Origin: Monosporascus cannonballus
Taxonomy: Eukaryota; Ascomycota; Sordariomycetes; Xylariales
Assembly: GCA_004154925.1 (NCBI GenBank)
Contig: QJNS01000042.1
Span: 62,001-126,000 of the forward strand
Direction of reading: 5' to 3'
Length of the DNA stretch: 64,000 nt
The notes beneath the pieces were generated by a model. It made no database searches. It worked only from the letters and a program-made list of their open reading frames with translations, and was not told the DNA's origin. This document shows, piece after piece, positions 37,301 through 47,660 of this stretch (its first letter is position 1; every line of letters starts with the position of its first letter). A program made the position numbers and the translations under genes.

Positions 37301-38138
37301 GTTACCTAACCCTAATCTGGCACATCCAAGTTCAGTTAATAAATATTAAAAGAAAATAGGTTCGATTCTGTACGTAACGGTTAACACCCGACCCGATATA
37401 TCCTTTGCCGTATCCTAATTAGCACGATTTAACTTAAACCTTAATACCGCATATCACGAAACGGCCGATCGAGTCATATTATACCTGATCGGAACCAAAA
37501 TATAAGCTCTGCAGTTCGGCGGCGAGAATTTAATGGACACATAGAGCGACGCTTCCTTTGCGGACAACATTATCGACCGAAAAAGTTCCCAAGCATATGT
37601 TATAAAGCTATTTGGAGGAATAATCGGGTAAAAAGCAAACAAGCAGAACACAGTAACTACTTCCACAACCGAAACGGAATTATTATCTCTTACGCAAGCT
37701 GCCAAAAAAACCCTTTTCACTTCCCGACTGATCATTGAATTGGAAATCGACTTAAAGACGGGACCGCTAAATATATAGTGCGATAATTTGCAGACCATAC
37801 GGCTTGTTAACGCGGATATCGTCCTCCTTATAACGAAACTACGACATGTTAATATATACAACCACTGGCTACGAAAGGCAGCAAAAAAGGACCTGATCAA
37901 AGTAGATTATATACCTACGGGTAATATGTTGGCAGATGGACTGACGAAAGCCCTACCAAAAAAAACCTTCAGGCATTTCAGAAAGCAGCTAGGATTGATA
38001 GATATCACGGAAGCCCTCGAACAGCGGAGGAACATTTTACGGGTGATTTCAAAGGAGGAATTAGCCGATCGGGAGGACTTAATCGCTGGAGGAAAGGTGG
38101 AATGGACAGCTGCAGCTCTAGGAAGTGGTGAAGAATGA
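34350..38138 (+). pseudogene. pol of copia element E
   Basis: Protease ILDSGSTIHI at about 34431 keeps its Asp. The pre-integrase block WHLRLGHLG is at 34875, and a zinc-type CQACG follows near 34975. An uninterrupted integrase stretch covers 34941-35498: Asp in AIDFTDF and CDNE are kept, but the catalytic Glu is Lys (AAA at 35361). RT shows LYGLKELPLLW near 36917 and YVNN at 37044-37055 (both Asp to Asn). RNase H has SDASFADN, TSTTETELLSLTQ and CDN; the tail DYIPTGNMLADGLTKAL is intact to the TGA at 38136. A purine tract precedes the 3' LTR. Confidence 0.9.
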
Positions 38139-38177
38139 TAATCAACGCCCTGAATGCTTTAAGGCGTTAAGGGGGTG

Positions 38178-38339
38178 TGTCAGCTAGCCAGGTGTGCTAT
38201 AGCACACCAAATACGGAAAGGTCACCTTCTGGTCGGAGTATATATACTCCGTTCCTAAGCTACACTAAAGTTGAACGCGTTACGAGAACGCACGCAATTG
38301 GCTGAATACAACAACAACTGATATCCCCTATATCTGACA
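38178..38339 (+). repeat. 3' LTR of copia element E
   Basis: 162 bp, starts TGTCAGCTAGCC and ends TATATCTGACA. It is preceded by the purine-rich AAGGGGGTG. Confidence 0.92.
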
Positions 38340-38451
38340 AGTATCGTAGGAATCTAAGCAATGGATACAGTAATCGTATTACGTCTTTTAATACCTTATT
38401 ATTATAAACGATTAGTATTGATAAATGTTGCAAACTGAAGTTATCTAAACT

Positions 38452-38655
38452 ATGGAATTAATGAACGTATATATTTTACTTTTTCTTGGCTTAATTACTT
38501 ATAATCATGCCGTTGGTGGTAATTACGATCATTTGGGATCACTTTTAATTACTGATAATCACTGGCTTGGCAGTGATTACCGCTACGTAACCCGGAAGGT
38601 AGCCTGTATGCTTCTGCCCGATCGTTTCTTAAGGCCGGAGCTTATCGGGTCGTAA
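38452..38655 (+). other. Small open frame antisense in the D LTR, conserved with H and K
   Basis: A 67-codon frame (start MELMNVYIL, containing DRFLRPEL) fills the U3 part of D's 3' LTR on the strand opposite to the element. The same frame is open at 59352-59555 in H and, in a variant, on the minus strand of K (about 22912 down to 22735). It ends about 90 bp before the antisense Zn2Cys6 gene. It could be an upstream frame of that transcript or simply conserved because LTR sequence is conserved. Confidence 0.3.
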
Positions 38656-38746
38656 TACGATCTCCCCTTTTCCTAAATTTTGCCCTTAAGATTTCTTTTC
38701 TTTTTTTTCTTTAGTTGGTCAGTATCCTTTTTCTTTACGTTTAGTT

Positions 38747-39335
38747 ATGTTGTTTCGCATTTCCAAAATTCGTTACGTTCCCCGTTCTTCTACCGTTTAT
38801 CGTATTAACCTTATAGAAGCTTTTGACGAATTTAATTATGAAATTATGCCTTGCTCTTATTATTTCTCAAAAAACATAAGGTATGAAATAATAGAAAACG
38901 TTTTAAGATATAAGGAATATATTAATCGAGGCCGATCTTATAATGGTACCGGCGTACCCATTTCTTCTCTATAAAATATTCGGTATAAGTATTAACGCTC
39001 AGAGCGCGAAAAAGCGCTTGCCGAAAAGCAATTATTAAAGTTTTAACGGCTTTATTTCGATGTTTAACGTAAATATTAGGAAAAAAATAAATAAAGCTTT
39101 TTTTTGTTTTATTTATTTGCGTAAATAAAAGGCGCTAGCATGTTCGAAGGGCGTTATTAGGGTATAACGTAAGTTTTAATTATTGGATAAGCTAAAGGAA
39201 CAAAAACGTCGGGAATAAAAGTAATTGGAGGCCGCCGTTGCGGTTATTACGTTAACGTAAGCCGTAGTTAACTGGCTTGATATCCCGGTTACTAATTGGT
39301 CGATTGTTAATTTTGGATACGCCCGTCGTTGCTGA
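38747..39335 (+). pseudogene. Antisense Zn2Cys6/coiled-coil gene of element D
   Basis: ATG 38747 lies 90 bp inside the 3' LTR edge. The first 75 codons are open (RISKIRYVPRSSTVYRINLI, then EAFDEFNYEIMPCS). Cluster positions: Cys at 38852, then Tyr codons at 38861, 38882, 38909, 38918 and 38939, with spacing x2, x6, x8, x2, x6. All five Tyr codons are TAT, one G-to-A step from TGT. The coiled coil follows (RSEREKALAEKQLLKF), with a one-base A insertion near 39080 and stops where Gln is expected. The frame ends at TGA 39333-39335, tail-to-tail with pol. Confidence 0.8.
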
Positions 39336-39515
39336 TAAAAGTTTTTTAACAAGCGTTGGGCGTTAATAAGGTTTTTGGCGGGTTCCCAGGTGTTCTCGGC
39401 GTCTGGGTGCTTTTTCCATTTGATCAGGTACTAAGTAAGTCCGTTTTGTTTTCGTATGTTAAGGATTTTTTCTATTTCGTATGCCTGTTTGTTTTTTATT
39501 TTTATATTATCCTAT

Positions 39516-39909
39516 TATTATGACCTAACGATCTTGGCTTCCCCAAAACGGTCGGAGAGCTTGGGCACTCAAGCCCGACCATGCCAAGAAGGTCACGTGA
39601 TTGGCTCAAAGGGCTTAAGGGCTTAGCGCCTTTGAGCCGGTTAAGCCAGCAGATGGTTTAAAGGGCTTAAGGGGCTTAAGGGCTTAAGCCGGTTAAGTAC
39701 CTCGAACCAAAACAAAAATATATACGTTCATTATTTCCATAATTTAGATAGTTTTAGCTCATAATAATAATTCGTTATCCAAGATATTTTTAATATTACG
39801 AAACGTAATACGTTATTATATTTATTATTTAGATTTTTATGATATTCCTATTAATATAAATACGTCGATTTAAGGTTTAATAATTAATTAAACCGTTTAA
39901 TTCGTTATA
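39516..39909 (+). repeat. 5' LTR of element C (U3 type c)
   Basis: It starts TATTATGACCTAACG. U3 carries repeated AAGGGCTTAAGGGCTTA units (39605-39700), unlike types a, b and d, while U5 matches the others. U3 is nearly unmutated; U5 is A+T-shifted. Confidence 0.9.
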
Positions 39910-42272
39910 CGTTACAAGTTTTAATTTAATAGTAACGTTAAATTTTAAATAATATTTAACATTATTAAAATATTAATTAGTATTTAAGAAACCTTTATTT
40001 AACAATTTTAGGTTCGAATTTTAGAACTGGAAAAAGAAGTTCGATCACTTAAGGTTACGTTATTTACTTAATCTTTTTTCGTTCGTATAAAGCCGAAAAA
40101 ACCAGAACCTTACGATAGAAAAAGTAATCTTTAAATTTTTTTAATTTAAGTACGAATTTATTTTTACTATTTAAATCTTAACGACTTAGCGGATATGGTT
40201 TTAATAGTAAAAATATGCCTAATAAGAAATACGGCTAATTAATTTAACCTTATTATAAAAAGTTTTTTAAAAATAAAAAAAGCAAATAAGGAAAATTTTA
40301 TTAATAAAATTTTTTTAATTTATATTAATTTCGAAAATAAAATGCGCAATAATTTCGGCAATCCGAATAAAAAACGATTAACGGCTTAATAACTCCTATA
40401 ATTCCGATAAAAAAAATTTGTATCCAAATACGCTATAATTTTCAAAAATTTTGCAATTAAGGCAGGATAAGAAAATAACAAAATTAATATTTTTATTAAT
40501 ATATTTTACAAAGGCTTAAAAAATAATATAAAAAATGAAATTATTCGGATTAAACGATTAATTATTTTAAATCGATCTATCGCAAAAATAATTACGATTA
40601 ATAATCGATAATTTAAAAAACGTTAAAAAAAAAGAATAACATGTCTTACGTTCGGAATATAAATTTAACGAGGGGAAAAAACGAGATATACCTTTTACTT
40701 TTTACGGAACGGAACCAGGTTTATGGAATTCGGCATTACCTATAGATAAAATTAGAACCAGATTAAATGCTTTAATTACGGCAAAATGGGATATAAGGTT
40801 TACAAATACAAAAAACCCATGAAATTACGATAAGATAATTTAACCCCGATATCGGAAAAATAGTCCAAAAATAATTAAAGAAATAATAGTAAAATTATTA
40901 ACATAATTTAAGCTAAGTACAAATTAAGTTTATAGCAAAAAATCCAATAAGAATTATTACGACAAGAAATTTGACGAAAAATATAAAAAATTGAAAAACT
41001 AGTTCGATAAATATTGCAAATATAATAAAAGGCGTTATAAAGATTATTATACGAATACCGGGATTAGATAAAAAAACTTTATCCCGAAATACTTAATTAA
41101 TACGGTAAAATATACGCTATACACTGTCGACGACAAAAATATCCCGATTACGAAAAATAAAAATAATATATTTACGTACGAATTACCCGAATATATTATA
41201 AGGGATTCGAATTTTTAAACCGTATTGGGCAAAATAAAAATAATAAGCAATAATATCGATAATTTCGAACTATAACTCCAGAAAATATTTAATAATTAGC
41301 CGAAATAAAAAGTTGGCCTAAAAAAAAATAATACCCGTAAAAAGCCTTTGTTGTTATTATGGATAATGCAATTATTAAATGGAAAAGGAGTTAATCCAGC
41401 GTACGGTAACAAAGCATTATTAAAAAGTTATTACGGATTTTTATTTTTAATTAATATTTATTACGGATCCTTAAGAAAAAAAGGCCATTAACGAAAAAAT
41501 ACATTAATTTATAAAGAATTTTTGGAACGATAATTAAAATGATATATAATGGGATGTAATCGTAAATATAAGAAAACAATTTATTGGATAGGAAGAAAAA
41601 TTAAAATAAAATTAAGAGAAATTAATATAACTTAAAGAAACAATACGCCGATAATAACGATAGATATAGCAGCTTAACGCGTTATATATAAAAATATAAA
41701 TAAAGTTCGACAGATTTAAATAGGAGTTAAAAAAAGTTATTTATAAAAAAGCCGTAAGATAACGAAACTTAAAGAAATTAAAGGGAATTCCCAAAAAAGG
41801 TTTTAAATGCGATAATAGAAAACGTTAACGGCCTTATTATTTTGGATATACGAATTAAAACGTATTAATATACAGTAATAATGGACTACGGAGCTCTGGG
41901 CGGAAATTATATTATACCGGATATAATTAATAAATTTAAATTATTATGGAAATATAAGTTAAAACTTTATATAACGACAAATGCCGAAAATTAGGAATTC
42001 GCTTACGATAACAGAAAAATTATACGCGAAATTAATTATTTCGAAATTTTTGTTTAAGGACGATATTAAATAATTAATTTCGATATAATTTTATACGGGA
42101 ATTACGATATTATCTTAAAATTGTTATAAATACGTTAATACGGTATTTTAATTAACGGCGGAATTAGACAGGTAAAATTTATTTTATTTTTTGTTAATAA
42201 ATAAAAAAAAATTAAGATCTTAATATTCGATCGATTATAACGATAAATATAGGCATAAGGATACGATAAATA

Positions 42273-43669
42273 CAGTGGGGGTGCAAAAGTCTCGGTAAAT
42301 TTCTGCAAGCTTTACAAAAACGCGTATTTCTTTCACTTTAACGCCAACACCCTTCATACTTTAATCATAAGTAAACAACTTAATTTGGGTTTAATTATTT
42401 CGCGAAAAAAATAGTTACCTTATACGAGAACGAAATGGAAGTCCGAAAAAGATTTAAGTGACGGCTTTACCGAAATCGCGAGAAAATACGGAATATTCCC
42501 TATTACCGTCTGCGGCGTTTATAATCGCTATACGCGTTAAAATTTAGCCTAATTTTCGTTACGTTCGGATCGCCCATATAAATTTCGGCCGGTTTATAAA
42601 AAGTATTTATGGCGATTTATTAATCTTAATCCTTTTATATCTATCGTAAAACTTACTGAATTATGTTATCCACATATATTTAGGTAAATTTTAACGTAAT
42701 GGCTTCGCTGGAAAAGGATAATACATTAATACGTACTTTAACGTCCGTTTTTAATTTCGGAATATGCGAAGCAAAGGTTTTCTTAAACTTTGGAATACCG
42801 TAATAAGCTTCCCAAATAATAACGGAAAGTTTTATCTAGCAACGAAACGAATATAAACCGTAATTACGGTAAACAGGCGCAATAGATTTTCCGCCGAAAA
42901 GATCTTTAATATGTTATCCTTTTTAACCTTAATTATTACGCCAATTATTAATTGTTTTCCGTTAAATAAAAAAATCCCGTTTATTACCCATATATATATA
43001 GCCCCGGTACAAAAAAACCGGCCAAACGCAAATATTTTGGGATAATATCCGATATGGAAAACGGAACTTCCTAATAACCCTTAATGGGGATCCCGAAGCC
43101 GCTCAGGACAAAATAACCGGCCGCGTTTATCGTAATTACCTTAACGAATACCTCCTCGCATACCTCGATGGCAACTTTATTTTCATACAAAATAACGTTC
43201 CCGTTTATATCGCCCGAATCGTAAAGGAATAACTTTAAATGTAGGCCGTCGAAATGCTGGAATAACCCCTATATTCGCCCGATTTAAACCTTATCGAAAA
43301 TATATGGAAGCTATTAAAAAAACGTATCTAAAAAAAAGAACCGAAACTTAGGTTATCCGGCAATATGTAGGAAGCATTAAATTTATTTATTGCTATTGTA
43401 ATTATTATATAGGAAAAATTCGTAAAAGGTATGCTAAATAATCTAATAAATAACATACTAAGGCAGATCTAAATTATAATTACAATTTAGGGCTGGTATA
43501 CGAAATATTAAAGTAACTTACTGTATACGCAATCCATTTATCTATAAATAATTAAAATCGCTAGCAATCTTATTAAAAGTTAATAAAGAAACGTATAAAT
43601 AAAGTTATGAAGGTGGTAGTTGGAAATATGGGGTGTAGAGACTAAACCTAGACTTTTGCACTCCGACTG
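42273..43669 (+). mobile_element. Tc1/mariner-type element F
   Basis: This 1397-bp element has TIRs of at least 24 bp with few mismatches: left starts CAGTGGGGGTGCAAAAGTCT, right (complement) starts CAGTCGGAGTGCAAAAGTCT. It is flanked by TA at 42271-42272 and 43670-43671. Removing it restores the alignment of C with A and B. It is moderately RIP-mutated. Confidence 0.93.
42423..43430 (+). pseudogene. Tc1-like transposase of element F
   Basis: The plus frame begins with a helix-turn-helix region, DLSDGFTEIARKYGIFPITV then CGVYNRYTR (42450-42540). The middle has NGKFYLATKR near 42827 and RVNRRNRFSAEKIF. The second catalytic block reads QNNVPVYIA at about 43188 (Asp to Asn), and the third, SPDLNLIENIWKLLKKRI-like, is at about 43275-43320 with its Glu kept (GAA 43296). 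TAA/TAG stops break the frame in several places, and the spacing fits a DD34E enzyme. Confidence 0.85.
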
Positions 43670-46654
43670 TAACTTATTACCCAAAAAAAATAAAATACAA
43701 AAAAAAAAACGGGTATTAAAGAAAAATACGACGTATTGTTACTATTATTAAAGCGAAATTAAAGTAACTGAATAACGATTTGGAATAATAAGAATAATAA
43801 TTTAAGGAATTAGAAAATTTAACTAATATATTACCATAATATCATAAATACGTAGAATTTTTTTAAAAAAAAGCTTAATACAAAATTATTAATATATAAC
43901 GAATAAGATTATAAAATAACCCTTAAAAAGATTTTCGATAAAATTTTATCTTATTTATAATTTTAATAAAAACGAATTACGTATTTTCAAAAAATATTTG
44001 AAAAATCGGTTATAAAAAATGGATTTAACTTTCGAAATTACCGGCAAAATATCCGATATTTTTCGTACTTAAGAAAAATAAAAAACTGCGATTTATAATT
44101 AATTATTAATAATTAAATAATATTACAGTCAAAAATCGAATATTATTATTTTTAATTACGGAAATAAAAAACCAATTTTACGGAACCAAATAATTTATAA
44201 TATTCGATCTTAAAAATAAATATAACCTTATTAAAATCGAAAAAAAATACAAATAAAAAATAGCTTTTAAAATAAAACATAAATTATCTAAATATTTCGT
44301 TATATTAATAGGACTTACGAAGATATTAATAATTTTCTAGCAAATAATTAATTACGTATTACGAAAATACCTTAATATTTTCGTTATTTGCTATTTCGAC
44401 GACATTTTTGTGTTTTCGGAAATAAAGAAAATATATACAGGATACGTTTATAAAGTTTTTTAAGCTTTATAAAACGTAAAATTACTTATTAATATAAAAG
44501 AAAATTAATTCTATATATAAAAAATGGAAAGTCTGGAATATATTATTATGTTAAAACATATTAAAATAAACCTTAAGAAAATCGTTATAATTATAAAATA
44601 ATAAATATTAACGATAATTAAAAAAATATAAGTATTTCTTGGATTCGCTAATTATTATAAAAAATTTAGTCGAAATTTTAATAAAATAATTTTACCTTTA
44701 ACGAATATTAAAAAGAAAAAACTTTTTTAAATAAATACTAAATACAAAAAAAACATTTTAAAATATTAAGGACGTAATTATTAACGAATTAATATTAATT
44801 ATATACGATTTAAACCGTTCCGTTAAATTAAAAACCGATATTTCGGATTATGCGGTAAACGTAATAATCGGATAACGAAATAATTAAGGCAAATTGCATT
44901 TTATTATATTTTTTTATATAAGTAAAAAAAAGCCGAATTTAATTACGGTATTCCAAATAAAAAGCTTATTGCCATTATTATGGCATTTTAAAAATTTAAG
45001 TATTCCTTAAAAGAAAATTTATATTAAATTAAGGTTTATACGGATGATCAAAATTTTACCAGATTTATTATAACCAAAAAAATTACAAAATAATAATTTC
45101 GTTATGCAGAAAAATTGGCGAACTTCGATATCGTTATTATTTATAAAAAAGGATTAAAAAATAATAAAACAAATACTATAAATAAGTAATTAAATTTCGA
45201 AAAAAAATAATTAAAATTAATCATATAATTTTTGATATTATTATAAAAAGATATTTATATTTATAATAAATTACGATAATTGGGGTAATATCTTGCGATA
45301 TATATTAAAAAATTTAATAATATAATAACGGTTTTCCAAAAAATTAAAGAACGAATAAAATATAAATTTCAGAAATATATTAGAAATATTTAGTACGAAA
45401 ATTATACGAATGTTAATTACATAAATATTTAAGGATTTACAAAATTTTAAAGTAATTTTAACGTACATATTTTTTTAAAATAAAATTAATAATATAGAAA
45501 ATTATATAATAATACGATATTTGCGTTAAAACGAAGGCTTAACGATATAAATGAAACGGAAAATTATAATTATTATTAATTATAAAGTAATTATAATATT
45601 TAATTATATTCGATTTTATTATTAAATTTTCTATATTAAAAATTTTAATTATAAAAATATATTATGACAATATGTTCGTAATCGTCGATCGATTTACGAA
45701 AACTTTTTATTTTTTATTATATTATAAAGATATAAACCCCGAATAATTAATATATATTTTTTTAAAATATATTTTTAATGTATTTAAATTATTAATAAAA
45801 ATTATATTAAATAAAAAATTAATATTTGTATCAAAGTTTTAATAAGGCCTTATAATATAAATTAATTTAAATTATATATTATTTAAAGTATTTAAATTAT
45901 AAATTAATAAATAAATAAAATAAATAATTTAAATTTTAAAAATTTATGTACGATATTATATTAATTACGAACAAAATAATAAATTGAAAAAATTTTAATT
46001 ATTTGGTTAATTTATAATATTAATTATTACGAAAATATTTAAACGATATTTACGAACATAAATTTTAATATTTTATTTAAGGTTAACAAAAAAGCGCGTA
46101 ATAATAATTTAATTAATATTAAAATAATTTTTATATTAAAATAATTATAATAATTATATAAAAAAATAAAAACAAAATTAAAATTCGTACAAAATCAAAT
46201 AAATAAATATTATAATTAAAAAAAGTTAAAAGGATTAATTTCCAAACAGGGGGAAATAGTTTTTTTTATGACAAAAAATATTTAAATAAAACGACTTAGC
46301 AAAAAACTCGATTTCAAATATATCGGTCCATACCAAATAGCCAAAAAATCTCAAAAAATAATTATTAATTAAAACTTTTACCGAAAGTTAAATTTTACTT
46401 AATTTTTTATATTTTTATATTCGAATTAACAACAAATATAATTAAAATATATATAATATAATACGATATAAAAATAAAAAACGAATAAATATATAAAATG
46501 GAAAAAATCCTTAATATACGGAAAGAAAACGAACTTACCTAATACCTAATTAAATGGAAAAAGTATTCGGATTCCGAAAACACCTGGGAACCCGCCAAAA
46601 ATCTTATTGGCGTTTAATACCTACTAAAAAACTTTTATTAAAAATAACGGGCGT

Positions 46655-47176
46655 ATTTTAATTAAGGGTCGACCAGTTAATAGCCGGAATATCGGGCTAA
46701 TCGGCTGCGGCCTGCATTAACGTAATAGCTATAACGGCGGCCTCCAATTATTCTTATTCTTTTTCGAAACGCTTAAATTTCTTTGTCGTTTTCGCACTTT
46801 AAATATTACGACGAAATATTTTAATTTTACGACGACGAAATAACTTTCCTTATTTTTACAAGCGGTTTAAAATTATTTATAGCATTATGTAAGGCTTTAT
46901 GAACCTATTCCTTTTTGTGTTTTAAACGGTTTTCCTTATTAAAAACTTTTTATATTCAAATTCCGAAAAGCTAAATAAGTCGCAAAAATTATCGTATTAT
47001 ATATAACGGGCGTATTTCCCAGAATTGCGGTACGTTTTGAAAGGTCCGCTAACAAAATAATAACAAGAATAAAAATTTTTTTAAGGCATAATAAAATCTA
47101 ATAGTATAATACGTTTTATAAGAATGAAAACGTTAATACATTTACGGGAACGGGATTTTTCGATACGACCTAACAT
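46655..47176 (-). pseudogene. Antisense Zn2Cys6/coiled-coil gene of element C
   Basis: The frame starts at ATG 47176-47174, 90 bp inside the 3' LTR (MLGRIEKSRSRK, close to the start in G). The second half of the cluster reads Y-x2-Y-x6-C, with cysteines 4 and 5 changed to Tyr; the first half is too diverged to align with certainty. SFSEFEYKKFL and a basic coiled-coil region follow. This is the most diverged copy. Confidence 0.6.
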
Positions 47177-47266
47177 AATAAATATAAAAAAGGAAAAGTT
47201 ACTTACCGGAATTAACAAATAAACGAATAATCTTTAAGGATAAAGATGTTAAAAAGGAAAAGATTC

Positions 47267-47660
47267 TATTATAACCTAACGATTTTGGCTTCCCCAAAAC
47301 GGTCGGAAAACTTGGGCACTTAAGCCCGACCATGCCAAAAAGGTTACGTGATTGGCTTAAAGGGCTTAAGGGCTTGGCGTTTCTAAGCCGGTTAAGCTAG
47401 TAAATAGCTTAAAGGGCTTAAAGGGCTTAAGGGCTTAAGCCGGTTAAGTACCTCGAACCAAAATAAGAATATATACGCTTATTATTTCCATAGTTTAAAT
47501 AATTTCAGCTTGCAATAACAATTCGTTACCCAATGCACCCTTGGTATTACGAGACGTAATACGTTACTATATTTATTGCTCAGATCCCCACGATATTCCT
47601 GCCAACAAAAACCCGTCGACTTAAGGTTTAATAGTTGGTTAAACTGCCTAGCTCGTTACA
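47267..47660 (+). repeat. 3' LTR of element C
   Basis: 394 bp, starts TATTATAACCTAACG and ends TAGCTCGTTACA. Its U5 is far less mutated than that of the 5' copy. Confidence 0.9.

Larger units (their letters stand above)
32825..38339 (+). mobile_element. Ty1/copia element E, complete, moderately RIP-damaged
   Basis: This 5515-bp element has 162-bp LTRs and a perfect TSD AGTAT. Order: 5' LTR, gag, protease, integrase, RT, RNase H, 3' LTR, the Ty1/copia order. The coding region carries many TAA/TAG stops and Asp-to-Asn changes, yet the two LTRs differ at only two positions (both T in the 5' copy, C in the 3' copy). It is inserted in D's 3' LTR. Confidence 0.94.
32758..38657 (-). repeat. 3' LTR of element D (split by copia E)
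   Basis: LTR pieces are 32758-32824 and 38345-38657, 380 bp in all, starting TATGACGGCTAGG and ending GGTCGTAATA. The copia TSD AGTAT is at the break (32820-32824 and 38340-38344). U3 type a, as in A, H and K. Confidence 0.9.
39910..46650 (+). pseudogene. gag-pol of element C (RIP-killed)
   Basis: Gag-like block with KPKKPEP-type remnant near 40085-40120. F interrupts at 42273-43669. RT catalytic block CYFDDIFVFS is intact at about 44389-44420. RNase H KTDISDYAVNVIIG is at about 44830, the integrase core with first Asp block near 45660-45700, and the chromodomain at about 46480-46630, with the KYSDSENTWEPAKNL part readable. Other parts are full of TAA/TAG stops. Confidence 0.85.
39516..47660 (+). 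mobile_element. Ty3/gypsy chromovirus element C, complete, with a Tc1-like insertion
   Basis: The element spans 8145 bp including the 1.4-kb insertion F. LTRs are 394 bp each (39516-39909 and 47267-47660), with a perfect TSD CCTAT (39511-39515 and 47661-47665). It lies in D, opposite in orientation. Gene order is as in A and B. Confidence 0.93.

Noticed and set aside
37454..37900. 148-codon minus-strand frame opposite copia RNase H
   Set aside because: The plus strand has clear RNase H motifs; RIP of the plus strand removed stops on the other strand by chance.
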